Under the pieces are notes generated by a model that saw only the letters and a program-made list of their open reading frames with translations, ran no database searches and had not been told where the DNA came from. From positions 1 to 38,387 of the forward strand of contig DYEX01000117.1 of NCBI GenBank assembly GCA_020725525.1: a stretch of 38,387 nt of DNA, in the 5' to 3' direction. Both the position numbers and the translations under genes were made by a program. The stretch is from Desulfovirgula sp. GTDB lineage: Bacteria > Bacillota > Desulfotomaculia > Desulfotomaculales > Desulfovirgulaceae. Positions within the stretch are counted from its first letter, which is position 1. Each line of letters begins with the position of its first letter. Shown piece after piece: positions 16,726-24,225 of the stretch.

Positions 16726-18171
16726 TCAGTCCCTTTCCGGTATACCGGCCAGGATGCTGGCCAGTTTCTTCTTCTGCTCCAGGTTACCCTGGCGCATGAT
16801 CATTACACGCTGTGCCTGGGGAGAACCGGCTCCGTGCATACTTTCGGCCAGGGCGGTACCGCCGGTCATGTTTTCAATCAGCCGGGCAATCCGGATCCGG
16901 TCCTCCGTCGGGACACTGGCCACACCCCGGAAATATTTCTCTACATAGGGGCCAACTTCTGGACAGCGAAGATCCTGCTCCGAGGGCAATGTGGCAATGA
17001 ATCCGCCCGCAATATCGTGGCTGAGACGACAAATCTCATAGATAAACCGCGTAACGTTTAGCTTGGTGATGTTAGCCAGCAATGGATCGACAAAATAGGC
17101 GCCGGAAGGGGTGGGCCTGCCTTCGGCGGAACAGGCAATGGAACCGGCATAAAGAGTTTCCGTTAGATGGATCATCTCCGTGAGCTTGTCCCGCACATGG
17201 GATGCTTTGGCAACGCCATTATAGTCCGCGATAAGTGCCGTAGCCCCAATAATCACGTCACTTACGCCACCTTTACAGCCCCCGTAATTCTGCCGGTGGT
17301 ATGAGGCAAAACGCTCCACCAGGGTACCGGCAAACTGCCACTCGCCACACATAAATACACGCTCCCATGGAACAAACACATTTTCCAGAACCGTCAGTGC
17401 TTCACCTCCCACGATACCATAACGGGCATTCCCCTGGTCAATCTGACCGTTCTTACGGGAGTCATTGGTCTGCCGTCCAAAGATGTGAATGACACCGGGA
17501 GCATCTACCGGAACAGCACAGGCTACGGCATACCGGGCGTCCTCGGCCGTCATGGCCGTGGTGGGCATGATGAGCATTTCGTGGGAGTTCACAATTCCTG
17601 TCTGGTGGGCTTTGGCACCGCGAAGCACGATGCCCTTTTCGTTCTTCTCAACTACGTGAACGTAGAGGTCCGGGTCCGCCTGCTGGGAAGGCCGGAGGCT
17701 GCGATCCCCCTTGGGATCGGTCATGGAACCGGCCACCATAATGTCCGTATCCTGAACGTATAAAAGGTACTCTTTGAAACGTTCGTGATAATTGGTTCCC
17801 AGGTTCTGGTCCATTTCATAGGTAACGGAATACAAAGCATTGAGGGCATCGAACCCCACACACCGCTGGAAACAGGTACCTGTACGCCGGGCAATCATGC
17901 GCAGCATTTTGACCTTTTTTACAAGGTCTTCTGTGCTTTGGTGAATGTGGGTAAACCGGCTGATCCGCTTACCGGTAAGGTGAGAAACGGCCGTCACCAG
18001 GTCTTCGGTTACGGGATCATGGGCCATGTCATAAGTTACGGCTGCCGCGTTGATGTGGGGCCGGAACAACGGGTTATCAACCAGGTCTGCTACCTGCTCC
18101 CCGAAGGCGTATACCTTTGTTTTAAGCCTGCGCAGGCTTTCGATGTACTCGGATCCCGTTTTCATGACCAT
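16726..18171 (-). CDS. abfD: 4-hydroxybutyryl-CoA dehydratase / vinylacetyl-CoA isomerase
   Basis: A 481-residue FAD- and [4Fe-4S]-containing enzyme that dehydrates 4-hydroxybutyryl-CoA to crotonyl-CoA by a radical mechanism and isomerises vinylacetyl-CoA. All four cluster ligands known from Clostridium aminobutyricum AbfD (Cys99, Cys103, His292, Cys299) have counterparts: Cys100 and Cys104 in RRTGTCFQRCVGFDAL, and His292 and Cys299 in YHRQNYGGCKGG. This separates it from the related flavin monooxygenases of the 4-hydroxyphenylacetate 3-hydroxylase family, which lack the cluster. The ATG at 18171 has GGAGG 5 bases ahead; a second ATG two codons on is also possible. It is the first gene behind the sigma-54 promoter. 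Confidence 0.94.
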   Translation of the reverse strand: MVMKTGSEYIESLRRLKTKVYAFGEQVADLVDNPLFRPHINAAAVTYDMAHDPVTEDLVTAVSHLTGKRISRFTHIHQSTEDLVKKVKMLRMIARRTGTCFQRCVGFDALNALYSVTYEMDQNLGTNYHERFKEYLLYVQDTDIMVAGSMTDPKGDRSLRPSQQADPDLYVHVVEKNEKGIVLRGAKAHQTGIVNSHEMLIMPTTAMTAEDARYAVACAVPVDAPGVIHIFGRQTNDSRKNGQIDQGNARYGIVGGEALTVLENVFVPWERVFMCGEWQFAGTLVERFASYHRQNYGGCKGGVSDVIIGATALIADYNGVAKASHVRDKLTEMIHLTETLYAGSIACSAEGRPTPSGAYFVDPLLANITKLNVTRFIYEICRLSHDIAGGFIATLPSEQDLRCPEVGPYVEKYFRGVASVPTEDRIRIARLIENMTGGTALAESMHGAGSPQAQRVMIMRQGNLEQKKKLASILAGIPERD

Positions 18172-18220
18172 AATATCCTCCTAATTTGTTCTCGGGATAG
18201 ACCTTGTTATTCTTTCGTCA

Positions 18221-18237
18221 GGCAAGACCTGTGCCAG
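18221..18237 (-). promoter_or_regulatory. Sigma-54 promoter of the 4-hydroxybutyryl-CoA operon
   Basis: On the minus strand CTGGCACAGGTCTTGCC matches the -24/-12 consensus TGGCAC-N5-TTGC, with exactly 10 bases between GG and GC. It lies about 50 bases upstream of the dehydratase start, in a region served by a sigma-54-dependent activator gene. The position fits an mRNA start near 18210. Confidence 0.9.
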
Positions 18238-18283
18238 CCCCCCAACTCGATACATCTATCTTCATTAATCATGAAAACCAAAA

Positions 18284-18318
18284 GCAAAAGAGGCGTTCAG
18301 GTCATACGCCTCCTTTGC
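18284..18318 (-). terminator. Terminator after the sigma-54 activator gene
   Basis: On the minus strand GCAAAGGAGGCGT and ACGCCTCTTTTGC form a 13-bp stem (one G-U) with a 9-base loop, followed by TTTTGGTTTTC. It ends the activator transcript between the candidate activator sites and the sigma-54 promoter, so the operon depends on its own promoter. Confidence 0.8.
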
Positions 18319-18354
18319 TTAACACCCTGGCTTAACCGGATAAATGTTTTGAAT

Positions 18355-18378
18355 CGCTACAGCGTAGCGTTTCGCTAC
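18355..18378. promoter_or_regulatory. Upstream activator sites (CGCTAC/GTAGCG repeats)
   Basis: Three six-base half-sites stand in a row: CGCTAC (18355-18360), GTAGCG (18364-18369) and CGCTAC (18373-18378), each separated by 3 bases. They form two overlapping inverted repeats. They lie about 120-150 bases upstream of the -24/-12 promoter and directly after the stop of the activator gene, the usual place for enhancer sites bound by a Fis-type domain. Binding is inferred. Confidence 0.7.
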
Positions 18379-18413
18379 AATACATTCCTGTCCTGGGCAA
18401 CTCATAAACCTGC

Positions 18414-20405
18414 TCACCATTGATTTGTCCGGTTATATTGATCCCGATCGCAACGCAGCCCGTATTTGGCCATCCTCCGGTACAGGGTAGTCCGGGCTAT
18501 GCCCAATTGGTTCGCCACCCGTGAGAGATTACCCTTATTTTCCTCGAGCAATTTCAAAATTACCTGCTTTTCGTAGTCCGGTACTGGTAAAAGATCCTTT
18601 CGTGCCTGCAGGTTGTTTTGGACCCTGCGGATTTCCTCCGGCAGGTGTTCCGGTCGCAACGTCGGACCACTGGCAAGGTGCAGGGCCCTCTCCACCACAT
18701 TTTGCAGCTCACGGACATTGCCGGGCCATGGATAGGCTTTAATGAGGGGCCAAACCCTCTCATCCACCGAAAGGATATGTTTTCCCATTTGTTTACTCAA
18801 CCGCTCCAGGAAATGCTGCAACAGAAGTTCAATGTCTCCCTGTCGTTCCCTAAGGGGAACAAGGCGAATGGTAACGACATTTAAGCGGTAATACAGGTCC
18901 CGCCGGAAGTTTCCCCGTTCCACCTCTGCAAGCAGGTCCCGGTTGGTAGCCGCAATGACACGTACATTGACAGGCACTACCGTAGAACCGCCAATACGGG
19001 TAATGGCCTTTTGCTCCAGTACCCTCAGAAGGGTAGTTTGCAATTCCAGAGGCATATCCCCAATTTCATCCAGAAAAATGGTCCCTCCGTCCGCCAGTTC
19101 GAATTTACCGGGACTCCCTCCCTTCCTGGCGCCGGTGAAGGCACCTTCCGTATAGCCAAAAAGCTCGCTTCCAATCAGGTCCCTTGGAATGGCCCCACAG
19201 TTAATGGCCACAAACGGCCCCTTCGCCCGTTGACTGGCGTTATGAATGGCTTGAGCCAGGATATCTTTACCGGTGCCACTCTCCCCCAGCAGCAATACCG
19301 TGGAGTCACTGCTCGCTGCCGCACGGGCAAGGCGCAAGGATTCTCGGAACTTGGGATCCTCACCCACCATATCGTCAAAGGTAAGCCTAGCCACTGCCCC
19401 GCTCATTCTTTGAGTCAACTTCCGGGCGCGGGTAATTTCATTCAGGATCATAACGATACCCTCACATTGCCCGTCGTTTCCACGAATGGGCCGGGAAGTC
19501 ACGGTTAGCTTTACGGTTCCGAAAGGGGTGGTTACATCCAGTTCCCGGTCGGTGATAAATTTCTGCCCGCTTACAATTGCTTCCCAGTCCGCCCCCTCAC
19601 CACCCAGGACCTTCCGGACGTCCACCCCTACCGCCCTTTCTTTTTTTGTACCTAAAAGGCGAACAGCCTCTTGATTCATATGGATGACTCTTCGATTGCA
19701 ATCCGTGGCCAGGATTCCTTCTGAAATTGATTCCATCAGGGCCTCCCGAACCCGGTTGGCCAGGTCCCGCTCCCGCCAGGCCCTTTTCATGGCCATTTGC
19801 CGTTCAATGGCATCCGCACCTGCCACCACCATTCCCAGTGTATGGGGATGGACCTTTTCAAAGGACCCGGTCATATCCAACACACCAATCAGATTACCAT
19901 CCGGATCATGAATGGGCGCCGCAGAACAGGTCCACCGGTGGGAACAGATGCAATAGTGTTCGTAGCTGAAAATTTGTAATGGTTGATTCATAATAAGTAC
20001 AGTGCCAACGCTATTGGTACCGGCGCTAAGTTCGCTCCAATCGGCCCCTGGTACAAAATTCCCTTTTGCAATAGCTTGAACCACTTCTGGATCTCCAATT
20101 ACTTCCAACAAGTAACCCTCACAGTCAGCGACTGCAACCACAAAGCCCGACCCGGCAACAAACCTGTATAAGGTTTCCATTACCGGGCGAGCAATCTCCA
20201 GCCACTCCCTATTTTTTTCACGGCACATCGCCAGAGCTTCCGGATCCAGTACGTTGGGAACTACCTTTTGATATGGGTTAACACCGGCGCGCCGACAGCG
20301 TTCCCATGACTCCCGCACGATAGGCCTTAGCATTTGTAAGCCATCTTCGTTCCCAACAACAAAAGCATGCCAGGCAGCCCGCAATTCCTCCTGAACCGGT
20401 GCCAT
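18414..20405 (-). CDS. Sigma-54-dependent activator, GAF-PAS-AAA+-Fis
   Basis: A 663-residue AcoR-like enhancer-binding protein. An N-terminal GAF-like sensor (about 60-200) is followed by a PAS domain (about 215-325). The AAA+ core has Walker A GESGTGKD (374-381), the sigma-54 contact loop GAFTGA (421-426) and Walker B GGTIFLDEIG (about 440-449). The C-terminal Fis-type helix-turn-helix reads NLSRVANQLGIARTTLYRRM. There is no receiver domain, so it probably senses a small molecule directly; the ligand may be a pathway acid or its CoA ester. The ATG at 20405 has GAGGGGGG ahead. Placed head-to-tail with the operon it probably controls and divergent from the flavoprotein gene. Confidence 0.93.
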   Translation of the reverse strand: MAPVQEELRAAWHAFVVGNEDGLQMLRPIVRESWERCRRAGVNPYQKVVPNVLDPEALAMCREKNREWLEIARPVMETLYRFVAGSGFVVAVADCEGYLLEVIGDPEVVQAIAKGNFVPGADWSELSAGTNSVGTVLIMNQPLQIFSYEHYCICSHRWTCSAAPIHDPDGNLIGVLDMTGSFEKVHPHTLGMVVAGADAIERQMAMKRAWRERDLANRVREALMESISEGILATDCNRRVIHMNQEAVRLLGTKKERAVGVDVRKVLGGEGADWEAIVSGQKFITDRELDVTTPFGTVKLTVTSRPIRGNDGQCEGIVMILNEITRARKLTQRMSGAVARLTFDDMVGEDPKFRESLRLARAAASSDSTVLLLGESGTGKDILAQAIHNASQRAKGPFVAINCGAIPRDLIGSELFGYTEGAFTGARKGGSPGKFELADGGTIFLDEIGDMPLELQTTLLRVLEQKAITRIGGSTVVPVNVRVIAATNRDLLAEVERGNFRRDLYYRLNVVTIRLVPLRERQGDIELLLQHFLERLSKQMGKHILSVDERVWPLIKAYPWPGNVRELQNVVERALHLASGPTLRPEHLPEEIRRVQNNLQARKDLLPVPDYEKQVILKLLEENKGNLSRVANQLGIARTTLYRRMAKYGLRCDRDQYNRTNQW

Positions 20406-20435
20406 GACTGGTGCCCCCCTCTAAAGTTTGACAAT

Positions 20436-20474
20436 TGATACTTATCAGTATTATTCAACTCAGTATTATTCAAC
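20436..20474. repeat. Palindrome and tandem 15-bp repeats in the divergent promoter region
   Basis: TCAGTATTATTCAAC occurs twice without a gap (20445-20459 and 20460-20474). The first copy overlaps the palindrome TGATA-CT-TATCA (20436-20447). A TTGACA at 20428-20433 followed 15 bp later by TATTAT could be a plus-strand promoter with a short spacer. These AT-rich elements lie between the activator gene and the flavoprotein gene and look like regulator sites; the regulator is unknown. Confidence 0.55.
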
Positions 20475-20553
20475 AACGTATTTGGAATCACCTTTTTATT
20501 TTCGCTTTACTTATGTTAGTAAAATATTGATTCAAATTGCGAAAAATGGTACA

Positions 20554-20580
20554 TTAACCTGGAGGTTAACTATTGGTTAA
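20554..20580. promoter_or_regulatory. TTAACC/GGTTAA inverted repeat upstream of the flavoprotein gene
   Basis: TTAACC (20554-20559) and GGTTAA (20564-20569) are inverted copies 4 bases apart. A third half-site GGTTAA follows at 20575-20580. They end 31 bases before the ribosome-binding site of the plus-strand flavoprotein gene. This fits an operator, but no regulator is identified. Confidence 0.4.
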
Positions 20581-20624
20581 TAGACCTAAAAGCAATTCCA
20601 CCAATATTTCGGAGGTGCCTAACA

Positions 20625-21473
20625 ATGGCCACCATACTTGGTATCTGCTGTTCCCGGCGTCCCCTGGGAAATAGTGAGGTGCTCTTGCGGGAAGCCCTGG
20701 ACGAGGCTCAAAAAACCGGTGCAGCTGTATCCTTTTTACGCCTGCCGGACCTGCGGTTCGAACCCTGCCGGGGTTGTCTGGCCTGTGTCTACAAGGGGTC
20801 CTGTGCCATTAAAAATGACGACCTGGGGGTTTTACTGGAGAAAATCCTGGAGGCCGACGGGTTAATCATTGCCGCACCCACCTACCTTTTGGGCCCGGCA
20901 GGAATAGTCAAGCTGGTAACAGATCGGGCCCTCAGCCTCTCCCCCCACCTTGAAGATCTGGCCGGTCGCTCCAGGATGGCCGCCACCATCAGTGTAGCCG
21001 GCAACAGAAAGTGGAACCCGCTGGGGGTGGAACTGCTAAACCTTTTCCCACTGGCCTACGGCTACCGGGTCATCGACTACCTGGAAGCGTATGCTCCCGG
21101 ACCGGGAGAGGTCCTGTTGGAATCCGAAAACGTTACCCGGGCCCGCGAGTTGGGCCGGCGGGTAGCCCGGGCCCTATCCGGAGAAATCGAGGCGCGTCCT
21201 CCGGAAGAGCAGCAGTGCGGCAACTGCTACGGTCGCGCCTTTCGCCTCAGTGGGCAGGACAGGGTTACCTGTGTGGTATGTAATGCCACAGGACGGCTGG
21301 TTCCAGATGAGAGCGGCCTGCGCTTCGTACCCGACCCGCCGGGCCCCCATGGCCATTTCTGGACGGCAGAACATCGCCGCCACCATCTCAATGAGTGGAT
21401 TGTTCCCAGCCGCGACCGTTATTTGGCCCGGCGGGAGCTAATTAAGGAACTGCTGGCCAGGTATAAAACGTGA
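20625..21473 (+). CDS. Iron-sulfur flavoprotein with C-terminal zinc-ribbon-like motif
   Basis: A 282-residue NADPH-dependent-FMN-reductase/flavodoxin-fold protein. The N-terminus (MATILGICCSRRPLGNSEVL) is the FMN phosphate-binding loop of this family. CRGCLACVYKGSC (about 48-60) has the C-x2-C-x2-C-x5-C pattern of iron-sulfur flavoproteins, which carry a [4Fe-4S] cluster and move electrons in anaerobes. The C-terminal part adds CGNCYGRAFRLSGQDRVTCVVC, a C-x2-C...C-x2-C pair like a zinc ribbon or rubredoxin. The gene is divergent from the sigma-54 activator, has GGAGGTG 7 bases ahead of the ATG, and ends in its own strong terminator. Its partner and electron acceptor are unknown; a redox role linked to the catabolic operon is only a guess. 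Confidence 0.82.
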   Translation: MATILGICCSRRPLGNSEVLLREALDEAQKTGAAVSFLRLPDLRFEPCRGCLACVYKGSCAIKNDDLGVLLEKILEADGLIIAAPTYLLGPAGIVKLVTDRALSLSPHLEDLAGRSRMAATISVAGNRKWNPLGVELLNLFPLAYGYRVIDYLEAYAPGPGEVLLESENVTRARELGRRVARALSGEIEARPPEEQQCGNCYGRAFRLSGQDRVTCVVCNATGRLVPDESGLRFVPDPPGPHGHFWTAEHRRHHLNEWIVPSRDRYLARRELIKELLARYKT

Positions 21474-21523
21474 GTGGAAGAGGTGATGCGCCTGCTTAAC
21501 ACGGTGCATTACCTCTTCCACTC
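21472..21523 (+). terminator. Terminator of the flavoprotein gene
   Basis: An 18-bp stem (21472-21489 with 21506-21523, one G-U) with a 16-base loop, followed by TTTATAAAG. It begins within the stop codon of the flavoprotein gene. On the other strand it may also stop transcripts leaving yggU. Confidence 0.8.
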
Positions 21524-21565
21524 TTTATAAAGAATAAAGCTTTTGGTTGACGCGATTAGCCAAGC

Positions 21566-21859
21566 CTATCTTTGGGCTGCCATCAAAGAGCGCACCTGCT
21601 CGACAGTAACACCCTGTACCCGCACGAGCTTGTTACGGCCGGTGTGCCCGGCTATGATTTCCACCCGTACCCTGGGCACTCCCAGCAGCCGGGCAAAAAA
21701 ATCCCGGCAGGCTTCATTGGCTTCTCCTTCCACGGGGGGAGCCGTCAAACGGACCTTCAGGGCGTCTTCAAACACCCCGGCCAACTCATTTCTGGCCGCC
21801 CGGGGCTGAACGCGCACTTTAAAGACTACTGCTCCCTTTTCTTCCCGCAGGAAGATCAT
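21566..21859 (-). CDS. yggU: DUF167/UPF0235 family protein (YggU)
   Basis: A 97-residue protein of the UPF0235 family with the typical VRVQPRAARNELAGVFEDALKVRL start and the APPVEGEANEACRDFFARLLGVPR core. The function is not established; the family is often found beside yggT. It ends the division-associated gene run yggS-sepF-proC-yggT-ylmH. In many relatives a divIVA gene comes next and then ileS. Here the run stops and the catabolic block begins. Confidence 0.87.
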   Translation of the reverse strand: MIFLREEKGAVVFKVRVQPRAARNELAGVFEDALKVRLTAPPVEGEANEACRDFFARLLGVPRVRVEIIAGHTGRNKLVRVQGVTVEQVRSLMAAQR

Positions 21860-21874
21860 AAACCCGTCACCCCA

Positions 21875-22663
21875 TCAGACATACCGGTGTAAAATGAGCG
21901 CCAGGCGCCCGCTTTTAGTGGTTCCCGTAACCCGGGTTACCTGCACCCGGCCGCGTCCCCGGGCGGAAATAATGTCCCCTTCCCGCACCGTATGAGAAAG
22001 CTCACTGCAGACCTGCCAGTTCAGGCTAACCCGCTGGGCAGTAATTTCCCGGGCCATGCGGGTGCGGGAAGTACCAAAACCGGCAGCAGCCACCACGTCC
22101 AGACGCAGGGAAGGCACGGTGGCCTTGATTTCCCGAATCCGGCGGGGGGGAGAACAGAGTTGCTCCCTGGAAATCTGGTGCACGGTCACGGAAATGCGAC
22201 CCACCCGGGCAAGCTGGGATTGAATGAAGGGAGCTATTTCACCGGCCACAACCACCTGGGCCTGGTCGTTATGCAGGAGGATGTCCCCAATTTTCTCCCG
22301 GCGCAGGCCGAGGGCCAGCAAAGCCCCCAGAAAATCCCTGTGGCTAGGCTCCTGCTCTTCAAAGGAACCCTGGATAGATAAAAATGCCAGTTGCCAATCC
22401 TCCTCCCGGGGATCTAGATAATCGGGATAAATAAGAATACGCACCCGCTCGGCGCCCGGGTAACCACCATCACTCCGTGCCGCCAGATCGGGAACCCTTT
22501 CTAATGCCATAAGCACAAGACCGGCATGATAAGGATCAAGGAAATCGGTTACTCGCGGCTGGCGGGCACGCAAAACTTGCTGCACCAGGTCATAAACCCG
22601 GGACAGCATTTCTTTTTCATCTTGGGTTTTGGCACGGTATAGCAAAAACTCCTTATCCAGCAT
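21875..22663 (-). CDS. ylmH: YlmH-like S4-domain RNA-binding protein
   Basis: A 262-residue protein with an N-terminal YlmH-type domain and a C-terminal S4 RNA-binding fold (about 180-245: SLRLDVVAAAGFGTSRTRMA, REITAQRVSLNWQV, REGDIISARGRGRVQV). In Bacillus, YlmH (RqcP2) binds ribosomes and takes part in rescue of stalled large subunits. Length and position after yggT fit the family. It starts with ATG at 22663 and is tightly packed with its neighbours (17 bases from yggT, 15 from yggU). Confidence 0.9.
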   Translation of the reverse strand: MLDKEFLLYRAKTQDEKEMLSRVYDLVQQVLRARQPRVTDFLDPYHAGLVLMALERVPDLAARSDGGYPGAERVRILIYPDYLDPREEDWQLAFLSIQGSFEEQEPSHRDFLGALLALGLRREKIGDILLHNDQAQVVVAGEIAPFIQSQLARVGRISVTVHQISREQLCSPPRRIREIKATVPSLRLDVVAAAGFGTSRTRMAREITAQRVSLNWQVCSELSHTVREGDIISARGRGRVQVTRVTGTTKSGRLALILHRYV

Positions 22664-22680
22664 TCCTCACCCCTTCAGGA

Positions 22681-22944
22681 CTACAACCCCAGGGCCCGGA
22701 TCACGTTGAGAATTATCTGGCGCAGCAATTCCAGGGCAAAGAAAGCCACCAGGGGTGAAAAATCCAGCATCCCCACGGGGGGAATAAATCGCCTGAAGAA
22801 ACCCAGTACAGGTTCAGTAATTTCATAAACGAAGCGGATCAGTGGCTGGTAGGGGTTATGACGGATAAAAGACAAAATAATGCGGATAAAGATCAGCCAA
22901 GCATAAACTTGGAAAGCCACGTTTATAATGCGTTCTAAACTCAT
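22681..22944 (-). CDS. yggT: YggT family membrane protein
   Basis: An 87-residue protein with two hydrophobic segments (about 8-27 and 62-83) separated by a conserved RHNPYQPLIRFVYEITEPVLGFFRRFIPP loop typical of YggT/YlmG. The family is linked to cell division and osmotic tolerance in bacteria and to nucleoid distribution in plastids; its exact role is unclear. It sits between proC and ylmH as in many Firmicutes. The length is that of single-domain members, half that of the duplicated proteobacterial form. Confidence 0.92.
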   Translation of the reverse strand: MSLERIINVAFQVYAWLIFIRIILSFIRHNPYQPLIRFVYEITEPVLGFFRRFIPPVGMLDFSPLVAFFALELLRQIILNVIRALGL

Positions 22945-22956
22945 AATGCTCTCCTC

Positions 22957-23778
22957 TTATTTTAATGCACTGGACAGTTCCCGGGAACGGCGTGTAGCTT
23001 CTTCCACCGCCCGCATGAGGGTTACCCGCAGTCCTCCCTCTTCCAGGGCAAAGACACCTGCAATAGCCGTACCCCCCGGTGTGGTAACCATATTTTTCAG
23101 GCGGCCAGGGTGTTCGTTGGTTTCTAGAACCATCCGGGCGGCCCCCAGCATGGTCTGGGCGCTGAGCAAAAGAGCCACATCCCGGGGGAGACCCACCCGT
23201 ACTCCCGCGTCGGCCAGAGCCTCCAGGATGACATACATATAGGCAGGCCCGCTGCCGCTAAGCCCTGTCACAGCGTCCATCAGCCCTTCCGGCACTTCCA
23301 CCGCCCGGCCGACGACACTGAAAATAGCCATAGCCCGCTCCCGATCCCTAACACCGGCATGGGTCCCGAGACAAAGGGCACTGGCACCGGCTCCCAAAAG
23401 GCAGGGTGTGTTGGGCATGACGCGGACTACCGGTACCGGTTGGGCGAGAAAACTTTCAATAAACTGGGTGGTAATACCGGCGGCAATGGAAATGAGGGTT
23501 TGCTGGGGCTGAAATATGCCCCCTGTTTCTTTCAAAACCTCCTCTACTACTTGAGGTTTAACCGCTAGAATAACCACATCTGATTCCTTTACTAGATCCT
23601 TGTTGCTCTCCCGCGTATGTACACCCAGCTCCCGGTGCAAAAACTCCAGTCGATCCCGGCGGGTATCGCTTACATACAGATTCCGGGCCTGAAGACCGCT
23701 TTTAATTAATCCTGTGAGCAAGGCCTGGGCCATGGCCCCGCCCCCCAGGCAGCCAATGGCAAGTCCTGTCAATGGCAA
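22957..23778 (-). CDS. proC: Pyrroline-5-carboxylate reductase
   Basis: A 273-residue enzyme that reduces 1-pyrroline-5-carboxylate to proline with NAD(P)H. The Rossmann motif GLAIGCLGGGAMAQALLTGL is at the N-terminus; VILAVKPQVVEEVL, RVMPNTPCLLGAG and the C-terminal VTGLSGSGPAYMYVILEALADAG and TPGGTAIAGV are hallmark ProC motifs. The ATG start at 23778 is about 12 bases from the sepF stop. Its place among division genes is common in Firmicutes and does not imply a division role. Confidence 0.95.
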   Translation of the reverse strand: MPLTGLAIGCLGGGAMAQALLTGLIKSGLQARNLYVSDTRRDRLEFLHRELGVHTRESNKDLVKESDVVILAVKPQVVEEVLKETGGIFQPQQTLISIAAGITTQFIESFLAQPVPVVRVMPNTPCLLGAGASALCLGTHAGVRDRERAMAIFSVVGRAVEVPEGLMDAVTGLSGSGPAYMYVILEALADAGVRVGLPRDVALLLSAQTMLGAARMVLETNEHPGRLKNMVTTPGGTAIAGVFALEEGGLRVTLMRAVEEATRRSRELSSALK

Positions 23779-23793
23779 AAGGAATACCCCCCT

Positions 23794-24225
23794 TTACTCG
23801 TCCATCCAGGAGAAAATCCCCCGCTCTCCATATTCTTTAATGTCACCGGCTATATCCATATTACTGGGTACAAAGAGAAAAATTCCGTTGCCCACCTTTT
23901 GCATGTTCCCGTTCAGGGCGTATGTAGCTCCGCTGACAAAATCCACCACGCGCCTGGCCAGCTCGCTTTCAGCCCTCTCCAAATTAACCACCACCGGGCG
24001 GCGGTTTTTTAAATGTTCAGCGATGCTCTGCACATCTTCAAAAGCCCGGGGTTCTGCCACAATAACCCGCACCTGGCGCTGGGTGTGTAAGCTGAATACC
24101 TGCCCCTTGCGCTTCACCTGGGGCACAGAATCTTCTTCCCGGAAGCGCTCCTTTTCCTCTTCCTCCAGGGGCTCCTCTTCAAAGCCCATAAAACCGAGTA
24201 CTTTATCCACCAATTTTTTCGCCAT
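23794..24225 (-). CDS. sepF: Cell division protein SepF
   Basis: A 143-residue protein that anchors FtsZ filaments to the membrane. The N-terminal MAKKLVDKVLGFMGF is the amphipathic membrane-binding helix, followed by an acidic linker (EEEPLEEEEKERFREED). The core domain has VNLERAESELARRVVDFVSGATYAL and ends in GNGIFLFVPSNMDI. I choose the ATG at 24225 with AAGGAGGG ahead, since the longer frame adds MDLDQTQGGIT before the conserved helix. The start overlaps the 3' end of yggS by 23 bases. Confidence 0.94.
   Translation of the reverse strand: MAKKLVDKVLGFMGFEEEPLEEEEKERFREEDSVPQVKRKGQVFSLHTQRQVRVIVAEPRAFEDVQSIAEHLKNRRPVVVNLERAESELARRVVDFVSGATYALNGNMQKVGNGIFLFVPSNMDIAGDIKEYGERGIFSWMDE

Noticed and set aside
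16726-18171. 4-hydroxyphenylacetate 3-monooxygenase instead of 4-hydroxybutyryl-CoA dehydratase
   Set aside because: The two families are related, but all four [4Fe-4S] ligands (Cys100, Cys104, His292, Cys299) are present and the neighbours form the C4 acyl-CoA pathway.
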